This document shows positions 1-8,898 of a stretch of DNA of 64,000 nucleotides, in pieces. The notes under the pieces were generated by a model. It had not been told where the DNA came from and made no database searches. It worked only from the letters and a program-made list of their open reading frames with translations. A program made the translations under genes and the position numbers. The stretch lies in the NCBI RefSeq assembly GCF_001984195.1, contig NZ_MTQN01000008.1:434001-498000 (forward strand), in the 5' to 3' direction. Origin of the DNA: Kribbella sp. ALI-6-A (GTDB taxonomy: Bacteria > Actinomycetota > Actinomycetes > Propionibacteriales > Kribbellaceae). How positions within the stretch are numbered: position 1 is the stretch's first letter; every line of letters begins with the position of its first letter.

Positions 1-1
1 C

Positions 2-553
2 CTGCTGGACGACACGGGGCACGCGATCGGCAGTCAGGACAAGGCGACCGTGCACCACGCCTCGACACCGCTGCATCTCGCCTTCTCCAGTTACGTCTTC
101 GACCGGCGCGGCCGCGTGCTGCTGACCCAGCGGGCGCACAGCAAGACCACCTGGCCTGGTGTCTGGACGAACAGTTGCTGCGGGCATCCCTTGCCGGACG
201 AACCGGTCCAGGACGCCGTACGGCGACGGCTGGCCGACGAGCTGGGACTGGTCGCCGAGCGGATCGACCTGGTGCTTCCGGAGTTCCGGTACCGGGCGGA
301 GATGCCGGCCGGGATCGTGGAGAACGAGCTCTGCCCGGTCTTCCGGGTCGACTGGGACGGTGACCCGCAGCCGGACCCGGCCGAGGTCGCGGCGTACGAG
401 TGGGTGGAGTGGTCCGAGGTCGCCGCGTGGCCGGGGTTGTCGCCCTGGTGTCTGCTGCAGCTGGACGCTCTCGCCGAGCTGGGGCCGGACCCTGCGGAGT
501 GGCCGATCGGCGACCCCAAGCTGCTACCGCCCGCCGCGCGGGCGGCGGGGTAG
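2..553 (+). CDS. idi: Isopentenyl-diphosphate delta-isomerase (type I), 5' end cut by window
   Basis: Nudix-fold enzyme interconverting isopentenyl and dimethylallyl diphosphate in isoprenoid synthesis. The reading frame is open from base 2, so the start lies outside the window; the GTG at 50 is inside the coding frame because the residues before it (LLDDTGHAIGSQDKAT) are typical type I sequence. 183 residues are visible. The active-site cysteine lies in NSCCGHP, the Nudix-like helix in DAVRRRLADELGL, and the second catalytic segment (Glu and Cys) in ENELCPV. About 20-40 N-terminal residues are probably missing. The gene ends with TAG and is convergent with the next gene after a 38-nt gap. 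Confidence 0.95.
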   Translation: MLDDTGHAIGSQDKATVHHASTPLHLAFSSYVFDRRGRVLLTQRAHSKTTWPGVWTNSCCGHPLPDEPVQDAVRRRLADELGLVAERIDLVLPEFRYRAEMPAGIVENELCPVFRVDWDGDPQPDPAEVAAYEWVEWSEVAAWPGLSPWCLLQLDALAELGPDPAEWPIGDPKLLPPAARAAG

Positions 554-591
554 GGGAGGCACACGCCGGCCGCGCCGCTTCGCGCGCGAGA

Positions 592-1590
592 TCAGCGGGC
601 CTGGAGTGCCCGCTGGAGTTCGGCGCCCGTCCACGCGCGGCGGGGGCCCGTCTCCTCGGCGCGAATCAGCTCGACGAGCTTGGCGTTGACCGGCGCGGTG
701 CGGCCGAGAGATTCGGCGAGGCGGACGACTTCGCCGTTCAGGTAGTCGATCTCGGTCCGTCGGCCGGCCCGCAGGTCCTCCCACATCGACGTCCGTGCGT
801 ACGGGTCGATCGCGAGCATTTTCGAGGCCAGCCGGCGGAACACGAAGTCCGGCAGGCGGAGGACCGCAGGCATCCGCTCCGGCGGCAGCGCGGTCAGCCG
901 GGCGGGCCGAATCCCCTTCAGCTGAAGGAGTTTCAGCGTCTCGTCCTGCGCGGCGGCCAGGCAGCGGCGATAGGCCCGCTGCGAGAGCTCATCCCGCAGT
1001 GGCACATCGGACAAGGCGTTGACCGGGTTGTTCAGGTTGAGCAGCAGCTTCGCCCACTGCACCGCGAGGATGTCCGCGTGCTGCTGCAACGGCAACCCGG
1101 CCCGCGCGAAAGCCTCCACGTACGGCGCGAGCGCCGCGTGCTCCTCGACGTCGAGCGCACCCTCGGTCCCTTGGTGGAACGCCCCACCGCCCTTGGTGAG
1201 CACGTTGAAGGGGACCATCCCGCTGAGCACCACCTGCTCCGGCAGCCGTTCCCGCAGGACATCGCCGTTACGGACGCCGTTCTGGAAACTCACCACGACC
1301 GCGCCGGGCTTCAGGACGGCGGCCAGCTCGTCGGCGGCGCTCGCCGTCGCGGCGGACTTCACCGTCACCAGCACGAGCTCCGCCTCGGCCACCGCCTGCG
1401 CGCTGGTCGCGAACCGCAAGCCGTCGACCCGCAGGTCCGCGCCGAGGTAGTCGGTCAGGTGAAGCCCGTGCGCGGCCAGCTCGTCACCGACTCGCTGCCG
1501 CCCGACGAACACGACCTCCGCTCCGCCGGCGACCAGCCGACCGCCGACGTAGCACCCGAGCCCGCCCGCGCCGTACACCGCGATCGTCAC
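592..1590 (-). CDS. Ketopantoate reductase family (2-dehydropantoate 2-reductase-like)
   Basis: NADP-dependent reductase, family ApbA/PanE, which normally makes pantoate for coenzyme A. The protein (332 aa) begins with a Rossmann glycine loop, VYGAGGLGCYVGG. The central KLLLNLNNPVNALS carries the family's catalytic Lys and binding Asn residues. The GTG at 1590 is preferred over an upstream in-frame start at 1653 because GGGAG lies a few bases before it and the Rossmann strand starts directly after it. The length fits PanE. Many actinomycetes carry several paralogues, so the true substrate could be another 2-oxo acid; no pan gene is nearby. Confidence 0.85.
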   Translation of the reverse strand: MTIAVYGAGGLGCYVGGRLVAGGAEVVFVGRQRVGDELAAHGLHLTDYLGADLRVDGLRFATSAQAVAEAELVLVTVKSAATASAADELAAVLKPGAVVVSFQNGVRNGDVLRERLPEQVVLSGMVPFNVLTKGGGAFHQGTEGALDVEEHAALAPYVEAFARAGLPLQQHADILAVQWAKLLLNLNNPVNALSDVPLRDELSQRAYRRCLAAAQDETLKLLQLKGIRPARLTALPPERMPAVLRLPDFVFRRLASKMLAIDPYARTSMWEDLRAGRRTEIDYLNGEVVRLAESLGRTAPVNAKLVELIRAEETGPRRAWTGAELQRALQAR

Positions 1591-1678
1591 ACCGGTCTCC
1601 CTTCGGGCAGTTGTCCGGTCAGCTCCTGAAGTATCGGTCACGCGGATCCCCACTGCGCCCGACGACGCGCGGCGCGGA

Positions 1679-2695
1679 TCAGGCCGGGTGGCGCCAGCTC
1701 ATGTCGGCGTGCATCCAGTGCGGGTAGGGCAGCGGCGTGCGGCTGACCTCGTCGAGAGCGGACAGGTCCTCGGGGGTGAGGGTGAGGTCCACGGCGGCCA
1801 GGTTGGCCGTCAGCTGCTCGGGGCGTTTCGCACCGACGATGACGCTGGTGACGGCGGGACGCGCCAGCAGCCAGGCCAGCGCGGTCTGCGCGACGGTCGC
1901 GTCGTGCTGGTCGGCGACCTTGCGCAGGACGTCGACGATGTCGTAACCCTGCTCGAGGTCGACCGGCGGGTTGGAGAACTTCGCCCGCCGGGCCCCGGTG
2001 TCGGTGGTCCCGTCCCGGTCGAACTTGCCGGACAGGAAACCGCCGGCGAGCGGGCTCCAGACCAGCAGGCCGACCTTCTCCTCGAGCAGCAGCGGGACCA
2101 GTTCGGTCTCGATGTCACGGCCGGCCAGTGAGTAGTACGACTGCGAGGCCTGGAAGCGGTTCAGGCCGAGACGATCGGACGTGCCGAGCGCCTTCATCAG
2201 CTGCCAGGCGGCCAGGTTGGAGGCGCCGAGGTACCGGATCTTGCCCTGCCGGACGGCGTCGTCGAGCGCGCGCAGCGTCTCCTCGATCGGCGTGATCGGG
2301 TCGAAGGTGTGGATCTGGTAGAGGTCGATGTGATCGGTCCGCAGCCGCCGGAGGCTGTCGTCGAGCGCCTTGGTGATCCAGTGCCGGGTCAGGCCGGCCT
2401 GGTTCGGGCCCGGGCCCATCCGGGCGGCCAGTTTGGTGGCGAGCACGACGTCGTCGCGACGGGTGGTGAGGATCCGGCCGAGCATCTGTTCGGACTCACC
2501 CCCGGCGTACATGTCCGCGGTGTCGATCAGGTTGACCCCGTGGTCCAGCGCGGTACCGACCAGGCGGTCGGCGGCGGTCTCGTCGAGCGCGCCGATCGCC
2601 TCCCACTGCGCACTGCCGGCGCCGCCGAACGACATGGTGCCCAGGGCGATCCGGGAGACGTACAGGCCGGTCGCACCCAGTTGAGCGAATTTCAT
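1679..2695 (-). CDS. Aldo/keto reductase
   Basis: NADPH-dependent (beta/alpha)8 oxidoreductase of 338 aa. It starts MKFAQLGATGLYVSRIALGT and contains the AKR active-site elements DTADMYAGGESE (Asp and Tyr), a Lys in the VVLATK strand, and the conserved DLYQIH segment. The cofactor region near the C terminus reads SVIVGAKRPEQL. The ATG at 2695 has GAAAGGA upstream; extending to 2950 would add an unrelated Arg/Ser-rich stretch inside the divergent regulator. It is transcribed divergently from an AraC regulator 106 bp away, and this pairing is a common arrangement in which the regulator senses a carbonyl or electrophile substrate. Substrate unknown. Confidence 0.92.
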   Translation of the reverse strand: MKFAQLGATGLYVSRIALGTMSFGGAGSAQWEAIGALDETAADRLVGTALDHGVNLIDTADMYAGGESEQMLGRILTTRRDDVVLATKLAARMGPGPNQAGLTRHWITKALDDSLRRLRTDHIDLYQIHTFDPITPIEETLRALDDAVRQGKIRYLGASNLAAWQLMKALGTSDRLGLNRFQASQSYYSLAGRDIETELVPLLLEEKVGLLVWSPLAGGFLSGKFDRDGTTDTGARRAKFSNPPVDLEQGYDIVDVLRKVADQHDATVAQTALAWLLARPAVTSVIVGAKRPEQLTANLAAVDLTLTPEDLSALDEVSRTPLPYPHWMHADMSWRHPA

Positions 2696-2746
2696 CAAGC
2701 GTCCTTTCAGGAAGTCTGTCGCCAGGCTAGGAACGCGCCGGGGGAT

Positions 2747-2770
2747 ACTCCATGAGCAGAAGTCCGGAGT
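2747..2770. promoter_or_regulatory. Candidate operator between aldo/keto reductase and AraC regulator
   Basis: Inverted repeat ACTCC (2747-2751) and GGAGT (2766-2770) in the 106-bp divergent region. A TAGCCT hexamer for the minus strand lies at 2727-2732, which would start the reductase transcript about 25 nt before its ATG, so the repeat falls near the -35 zone of that promoter. Assignment to the AraC regulator is inference from position only. Confidence 0.35.
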
Positions 2771-2801
2771 AGTTGAGCGATCGTCTGAGAGGACCCGCGG
2801 C

Positions 2802-3716
2802 ATGGATCCGCTGTCGGAGATGCTGGCGGTGCTGGAGATCGAGGCGGCCCAGCCGTCCCGGTTCGAAGCCGCCGGGCAGTGGTCGCTGCGGTTCCCCGGC
2901 GGACGGCACCTCAAGGTCGGCGCGGTGCTCGCGGGGCAGTGCTGGATCACCGCCGAGGGGGCCGAACCGGTGCACCTGCGGGCCGGTGAGGGCTACCTGC
3001 TGGCCAGCACCCGCCCGTACGGTACGGCGTCCGACCCGGCGCTCCCGGCGATCGACGGGCAGCAGGTGTTCGACGGGATCTCCCCGGACACCGTGCGGTA
3101 CCAGACGAGTGCCGACGATCCGGACCGGACGATCATCGTCGCGGGAGCGGTGTCGCTCGACCCGACCTCGGCGGCGCTGGTGGTCGACCACCTGCCGTCG
3201 ATCGTGCGGATCGACGCGGGCAGTGCGCCCGGTCGCGCGCTCGGGCCGCTGCTCGAGCTGCTCGGCCAGGAGTCCGCGGAGGACTCGCTCGGCGCCGGCA
3301 ACGTGCGCGAGCAGCTGACCAAGGTGCTGTTCGTCCAGGCGCTCCGGGCGTTGATTGCCTCCGACAACCGTCCGGCGGGCTGGCTCGGCGCGCTGGCGGA
3401 CGAGTCGATCGCGCCGGCGCTGGAGCTGATCCATCGCGAGCCGGCGCGTGCGTGGACGGTCGCCGAGCTGGCGGAGAAGGTGGGGATGTCGCGGAGCTCG
3501 TTCGCGCTGAGGTTCAAGACGCTGGTCGGGCTGCCGCCGGTCGACTACCTGGCGCGCTGGCGGATCCTCGCGGCCGGACGGGCGTTGCGCTCGACGGACC
3601 GCACGGTGTACTCGGTGGCGACGGAGTTCGGCTACGGCTCGGAGAGCGCGTTCAGCAACGCTTTCAAGCGGGTCACCGGCCATTCGCCAACTCGCTATCG
3701 AGTCAAGAACAGCTGA
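2802..3716 (+). CDS. AraC family transcriptional regulator with cupin-type sensor domain
   Basis: A 304-aa regulator. Residues 1 to about 190 form a cupin-like domain of the AraC_binding_2/Cupin_6 type (for example GGRHLKVGAVLAGQCW and LRAGEGYLLAS). The last 100 residues are a two-helix-turn-helix AraC DNA-binding domain: WTVAELAEKVGMSRSSFALR, then VATEFGYGSESAFSNAFKR with the family's Phe-Gly-Tyr turn. It is divergent from the aldo/keto reductase, so that gene is the likely target. Effector unknown. Confidence 0.92.
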   Translation: MDPLSEMLAVLEIEAAQPSRFEAAGQWSLRFPGGRHLKVGAVLAGQCWITAEGAEPVHLRAGEGYLLASTRPYGTASDPALPAIDGQQVFDGISPDTVRYQTSADDPDRTIIVAGAVSLDPTSAALVVDHLPSIVRIDAGSAPGRALGPLLELLGQESAEDSLGAGNVREQLTKVLFVQALRALIASDNRPAGWLGALADESIAPALELIHREPARAWTVAELAEKVGMSRSSFALRFKTLVGLPPVDYLARWRILAAGRALRSTDRTVYSVATEFGYGSESAFSNAFKRVTGHSPTRYRVKNS

Positions 3717-3792
3717 GTTCATGCCTGGCCGCCGCGGCACCGCCGGACCACGCGGCTGGAACTTCCCGCCGCTGCCGGCGGAGAAAGGGCGA

Positions 3793-3863
3793 GGGGCAGC
3801 GGTGGGGGTGCCGGGGGCGGGGGCTGGGGCGGTGGGGTGCCGGAGGGCGGGGTGGGGCCTGGG
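3793..3863 (+). repeat. G-tract cluster able to form G-quadruplexes
   Basis: About 70 nt contain at least seven runs of four or five G on the plus strand (for example near 3804-3808, 3813-3817, 3819-3823, 3826-3829, 3834-3837) separated by one to six bases. It lies downstream of the AraC gene and runs into the terminator hairpin at 3846-3876. No open frame here shows normal coding bias. Confidence 0.6.
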
Positions 3864-3876
3864 CACCCACCCCGCC
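3846..3876. terminator. Hairpin between convergent genes
   Basis: Perfect 11-bp inverted repeat, arms 3846-3856 (GGCGGGGTGGG) and 3866-3876, loop of 9 nt. It separates the AraC gene (plus) from the amphi-Trp gene (minus) and can work in both directions. There is no clear T-run, as is usual in high-GC actinomycetes. Confidence 0.6.
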
Positions 3877-3883
3877 GTTCGTA

Positions 3884-4135
3884 TCAGACCTCGGGGGTGT
3901 CTTCCGGGGTGTCCTCGGTGTCGGTCAGGGCCCACTTCAGCTGGAACTCGACCTCCTCCTCGTCCTCGCCGCGTTCGTGCTCGACGCTGAACTTCGCGTT
4001 CCTCGGAACGGTGAAGCGTTCGCCGGCGATCTGGATCCGGAACGGCTTGCCGGCCTCCAGCGCGTCGGCCAGCCGGCGCAGCTTGGCGGCGAAGTCCTCG
4101 ACGGAGTAGGTGCGTTCGACATCTCTCTCACTCAT
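3884..4135 (-). CDS. Amphi-Trp domain small protein
   Basis: An 83-aa acidic protein that matches my memory of the small amphi-Trp family (about 80-100 aa, function unknown): YSVEDFAAKLRRLADALEAG, then PRNAKFSVEHER, EEVEFQLKW with the terminal Trp, and an acidic tail. The ATG at 4135 is preferred over an in-frame ATG at 4144 because a CAGGAT hexamer lies 7 nt before 4135, which would give a leaderless transcript. No partner gene is adjacent. Confidence 0.75.
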   Translation of the reverse strand: MSERDVERTYSVEDFAAKLRRLADALEAGKPFRIQIAGERFTVPRNAKFSVEHERGEDEEEVEFQLKWALTDTEDTPEDTPEV

Positions 4136-4199
4136 GGCGCACATCCTGGCAGCCGGTGGGGTGACCGAAAACCAGCTGCGCGCTGTTGACCGCCTCGTC

Positions 4200-4212
4200 T
4201 ACCGTTGCGGAC
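4200..4212 (+). promoter_or_regulatory. Leaderless-type promoter for the mini-ORF before the ABC-F gene
   Basis: TACCGT at 4200-4205 matches TANNNT and ends 7 nt before the ATG at 4213, so transcription would start at or within a base of that ATG. No good -35 at 17 bp. The positioning is seen; the start site is inferred. Confidence 0.5.
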
Positions 4213-4236
4213 ATGGCTACTTGCCTCTGTGTCTAG
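4213..4236 (+). CDS. Candidate leader peptide MATCLCV upstream of ABC-F gene
   Basis: A seven-codon ORF (ATG to TAG) with two Cys codons, 63 nt before the ABC-F start. It has no useful Shine-Dalgarno but an ideally placed -10 hexamer for leaderless translation. Between its stop and the ABC-F ATG a small hairpin can form (CGCTTC pairing with GAAGTG, one G-U pair). Short ORFs that control antibiotic-responsive ABC-F genes by ribosome-mediated attenuation are known in actinomycetes (for example lmrC), so the arrangement is compatible with such a sensor. Cys-rich leaders are also known before mycobacterial sulfur genes. Expression is not shown here. Confidence 0.45.
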   Translation: MATCLCV

Positions 4237-4299
4237 CTGCGCGACCCGCTTCCGCACCCGAAGTGTGTCCCGTAGGCATCACAGAGAGTAACCATTCCC

Positions 4300-5898
<1,599 letters not shown>

Positions 5899-5908
5899 TC
5901 CGGGGCGA

Positions 5909-5999
5909 CGGACGTGCACCACTCACCAACCCAAGCCGGCACCGGCGTGTCGGCCCCGACACGCCGTGCGGCGACGAGTTGGTGAGTGGTGCACGTCCG
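5909..5999. terminator. Large nested inverted repeat between convergent genes
   Basis: Two perfect 22-nt arms (5909-5930 and 5978-5999) flank a 47-nt loop that contains a second perfect hairpin (10-nt arms 5944-5953 and 5956-5965). The full unit can form a cruciform or a two-storey RNA hairpin. It lies between the ABC-F gene and the convergent DUF1905 gene, so a bidirectional terminator is the simplest reading. The long arms and nested stem are also seen in dispersed palindromic elements; no second copy is in this window. Confidence 0.65.
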
Positions 6000-6044
6000 G
6001 ACGACGCTCCGAAGAGCCGCCGTGGAGCACCTGAGGGCAAACCG

Positions 6045-6317
6045 TCAGAGCCGCTCGGCGAGGTGGACGGTGACCTCGTCCCCGGTGGTCTTGCCGATCA
6101 CCTTGCGCAGGGCGGCCTTGACCGGGAGTTTGTGGGTGCCGTCGCCGAGCGCCATGAACGAGCTCTCGAACGGGTGCCCGTCGATCGTGCCGCGGACCTT
6201 GACCAGTCCGCGGGTGCCGAAGAACTCGGCGGAGCCAGGCATCACGACGTACGTCCAGCCGCCCTTGGCGTCGCTGGTGTGCAGTTCGGCGGTGAAGTCG
6301 TAGTCCAGAGTCGTCAT
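6045..6317 (-). CDS. DUF1905 domain protein
   Basis: A 90-aa protein matching DUF1905: [13 protein letters not shown] near the start, a strand with [22 protein letters not shown], then [17 protein letters not shown] and VTVHLAERL. The family is a small beta-barrel of unknown role. The ATG at 6317 follows a near-perfect AGGAGGA; the longer in-frame start at 6365 lacks one. It is divergent from a GNAT gene 88 bp away. Confidence 0.85.
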   Translation of the reverse strand: MTTLDYDFTAELHTSDAKGGWTYVVMPGSAEFFGTRGLVKVRGTIDGHPFESSFMALGDGTHKLPVKAALRKVIGKTTGDEVTVHLAERL

Positions 6318-6405
6318 GGGTTCCTCCTCGGTTCGACGTGCTCTCACCCCACAGGTAGAAGCCACCGGCGCGATTTCGACACTAGTCGGATGGCAGGATG
6401 AAAAC

Positions 6406-6915
6406 GTGAAGATTCGACCGGGGGAGCACGCCGACGTACCGGCCGTTCTGGCTTTGCTGGACGGCGCGACCGAGTGGCTGGTCGCGAACGGACGGACCGG
6501 TCAGTGGGGGACCGAGCCGCATTCGACGAACCCGCGGCGGATCGGCCAGATCACCGGGTTCGCGGCCGACGGTGGGCTGTGGATCGGGGAGCGCGACGGC
6601 CGGGTGGTCGGCGCGCTGGCCGTTGGCGAGGCGAGCGAGCACATCCCGCCGGCGACCGAGCCCGAGCTGTACATCCGGCTGCTGGTCACCGATCGCGCGG
6701 CGAAGGGCAGCGGGATCGGCACCGAGTTGATCCAGCACGCGCTGCACCTGGCCAAGCAGGCCGGAGTCGAGCTGGTCCGGGTCGACTGTTACGCCGGGGG
6801 CGACGGCGCCCTGGTCCGGTACTACGAGCGCCAGGGCTTCACCCGCACCGAGCCGTTCGCCGTACCGGTCAATGACTCGGTGTGGCCTGGACAGGTCCTG
6901 GCCCGGCGGGTGTGA
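6406..6915 (+). CDS. GNAT family N-acetyltransferase
   Basis: A 169-aa acyltransferase. The GTG at 6406 begins [12 protein letters not shown], the usual first strand. The acetyl-CoA loop is [19 protein letters not shown] (pattern R/Q-x-x-G-x-G/A), and C-terminal [13 protein letters not shown] is the typical GNAT end. CAGGAT lies 6 nt before the GTG, suggesting a leaderless message. Its 3' end overlaps the convergent CDF transporter by 47 bp. Substrate unknown. Confidence 0.88.
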   Translation: MKIRPGEHADVPAVLALLDGATEWLVANGRTGQWGTEPHSTNPRRIGQITGFAADGGLWIGERDGRVVGALAVGEASEHIPPATEPELYIRLLVTDRAAKGSGIGTELIQHALHLAKQAGVELVRVDCYAGGDGALVRYYERQGFTRTEPFAVPVNDSVWPGQVLARRV

Positions 6916-7858
6916 CCGCGCGGTGCACGGCGCCGTGCGCGTCGCTGCAGTGAAGCTCCGGTACGTCGCCTGACGCGTGGTCGACCTGAAGCGTCGAGTG
7001 GGTCAGGTGATGCCGCTCCGCCAGCACGGCCTCGATCTGCTCGCGGATCAGGTGGCAGTCCAGACCCTCGCGGACCAGGATGTGCGCCGAGGCGGCCGGT
7101 TCACCGGAGGTGATCTCCCAGACGTGCAGGTCGTGCACCTCGACCACGCCGGGGATGCAGCACAGCTCCTTGCCGAGCGCGGCCGGGTCGATCCCGGCGG
7201 GCGCGGCCTCGAGGAAGATCCGGCCGGAGGCGCGGACCAGGTCGACGCCGGCCTTCAGCATCAGCGCGGCGACGATCAGCGCGGCGATCGAGTCGGCGCG
7301 GGTGAAACCGGTCAGCAGCACGATCAGCCCGGCGACGGCCGTGGCGACGAACGCGAACAGGTCGTTGAGGATGTGCTGGAACGCGCCCTCGACGTTCAGG
7401 CTGGAACGGTTGGCCTTGCTGATCAGCCAGGTCGCGGCGAGATTGACGAAGATGCCGACCACGCCGACGATCAGCACGAGCAGACCCTCGACCTCGGGCG
7501 GGTGGATCATCCGCTCGACCGACTCGTAGACGAAAAACGCCGCGAGCAGCAGCAAGGTGATGCCGTTGGCCTGCGCGGACAGGATCTCGACCCGCTTGAG
7601 GCCGTAGGTGAAACCGCCCGCCGGTGGACGCGCCGCCAGCCGGATCGCGATCAGGGCGAGCGCGATGGCGATCGCGTCGGTCAGCATGTGCGCGGCGTCG
7701 GTGATCAGCGCCAGCGAGCCGGCCGCGAAGCCGACGATCACCTCGGCCGCCATGAACGCGAGGATCAGGGCGAGCGCGCCGGTCAGCAGTTTGCGGTCGG
7801 CACTCGTACTGACCCCGTGCCCGTGTCCATGCCCGTGACCGTGCCCCGCGCCGGCCAT
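6869..7858 (-). CDS. Cation diffusion facilitator (zinc/cobalt-type efflux)
   Basis: A 329-aa inner-membrane metal/H+ antiporter, CzcD/ZitB type. The N terminus is a His-Gly repeat. Six membrane helices follow. The transport site is the HxxxD pair of zinc-type CDFs: AHMLTD in TM2 and QHILND in TM5. A cytoplasmic C-terminal domain starts near residue 210 (VVEVHDLHVWEITSGE). The ATG overlaps the stop of the upstream ArsR gene by one base, so the two are translationally coupled and form a metal-sensing and efflux operon. Confidence 0.93.
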   Translation of the reverse strand: MAGAGHGHGHGHGHGVSTSADRKLLTGALALILAFMAAEVIVGFAAGSLALITDAAHMLTDAIAIALALIAIRLAARPPAGGFTYGLKRVEILSAQANGITLLLLAAFFVYESVERMIHPPEVEGLLVLIVGVVGIFVNLAATWLISKANRSSLNVEGAFQHILNDLFAFVATAVAGLIVLLTGFTRADSIAALIVAALMLKAGVDLVRASGRIFLEAAPAGIDPAALGKELCCIPGVVEVHDLHVWEITSGEPAASAHILVREGLDCHLIREQIEAVLAERHHLTHSTLQVDHASGDVPELHCSDAHGAVHRAVTPAGPGPVQATPSH

Positions 7859-8268
7859 CAGGAGCTGCGCTCGGGGTGGATGGCGTCGGTGTGCTCGGTG
7901 TGCGCGACCGCGAGGTCGACCAGCATCCGCACGTGCGCGTCGTCCAGGCGGTAGTAGGCCATCCGGCCGTCCCGGCGGACCGAGACCACGCGGTGGGCGC
8001 GCAGCAGGCGCAGCGCGTGCGAGGTGGCCGACTCGCTCATGCCGGTGACCGCGGCGAGGTCGCAGACGCACAGTTCGCCGTCGAGCAGCGCGACCAGCAG
8101 CTTGAGCCGGCGCGGGTCGCCGAGCAGCCCGAACACGTCGGCGGTGTCGACGACGTCCTGCTCCGACGGCATCCTGGCGTGAACGGCCGAGACCCGCTCG
8201 GGGTCGACCAGCTTCACCGCGCAGGCGTCGACCCCGGTGGGGGACTGCACATCTGCAGAACTCTTCAT
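7858..8268 (-). CDS. ArsR/SmtB family metal-sensing repressor
   Basis: A 136-aa winged-helix repressor, first gene of the operon with the CDF exporter. The recognition region is MSESATSHALRLLRAHRVV. Two metal sites can be seen. An alpha3-type CVC motif (ELCVCDLA), plus an N-terminal Cys (DACAVK), is CadC-like. An alpha5-type set follows: D-x-H-x10-H-x2-H in DAHVRMLVDLAVAHTEH, with the SmtB Glu position occupied by His. Zinc or cadmium is the likely inducer. Leaderless start: TACGGT lies 7 nt before the ATG. Confidence 0.92.
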   Translation of the reverse strand: MKSSADVQSPTGVDACAVKLVDPERVSAVHARMPSEQDVVDTADVFGLLGDPRRLKLLVALLDGELCVCDLAAVTGMSESATSHALRLLRAHRVVSVRRDGRMAYYRLDDAHVRMLVDLAVAHTEHTDAIHPERSS

Positions 8269-8594
8269 ATGTCACACCGTAGAGCACCGCCCGGCCCTTG
8301 GCCAGGAAGCGGAGTGTCTGCTCGCTTGCATCGCACCGCTGGATGGTGGCACGGGCATGCCACTGTCACTGCCCGTATCGTGCTCTGACACCATCGTCAC
8401 GGGCTGGTTTGTCCTGAGTAAGGACTGTGTGAAGAATCGGTGCTGTCGGCTCTGTCGGGATGGATCGGCGCACGGCCGGCCGTAAGTTCGTTGAGGTGTC
8501 GGTCGAGGTCGGGAGTGAGCGAAGTGTTACGGGGCAGTCGGGTGGTGCCGTCGGCACGCCCGCGGGAGATGGCGTCGGCGCGATCGTGACGACG
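8269..8594. promoter_or_regulatory. Intergenic region with the ArsR operon promoter
   Basis: This 326-bp gap lies between the divergent ArsR gene and a small membrane-protein gene. The clear element is a minus-strand -10 hexamer TACGGT (plus coordinates 8276-8281), 7 nt before the ArsR ATG. No long palindrome of the SmtB 12-2-12 type is obvious. I see no coding bias in the rest. Confidence 0.45.
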
Positions 8595-8849
8595 ATGAAC
8601 AAGATTCTGGCGGGAGCCGGAGTGGTGCTGGTGCTGGTCGGCCTGGGACTCGGGTTCCGGTCGGTCTCGGCCGACGGGGTCGACTGCGGTTCGGCGTTCT
8701 CGCCGGCCCGGGGGATCACGCCGATGGCCTGCGACGGGCAGCTGGACAGCTCGGTCACGCTGGTGACCGTGGTCCTGGTGGCCGGCGTACTGCTGCTGGC
8801 GGTCGGACTGGTGCTGAAGCTGGTCCGCGACCGGCGGGTCGAGGCCTGA
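8595..8849 (+). CDS. Small membrane protein, unknown function
   Basis: An 84-aa protein not recognised. It has two hydrophobic helices, about residues 4-22 (ILAGAGVVLVLVGLGLGF) and 53-75, with a short extracytoplasmic loop holding two Cys (VDCGSAF and MACDGQ) that could form a disulfide. The C terminus is basic. A GTG at 8586 would add three residues; neither start has a strong Shine-Dalgarno. It runs in the same direction as the epoxide hydrolase 49 bp downstream. Confidence 0.6.
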   Translation: MNKILAGAGVVLVLVGLGLGFRSVSADGVDCGSAFSPARGITPMACDGQLDSSVTLVTVVLVAGVLLLAVGLVLKLVRDRRVEA

Positions 8850-8898
8850 CCGCGGAAACCAGGTGCGCCGCGCGCCGGATCCACGGCAAGCTGCGCCG

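Noticed and set aside
50-553. GTG at 50 as start of idi
   Set aside because: The frame continues upstream with typical isomerase sequence to the window edge, so the gene is 5'-truncated by the window, not started there.
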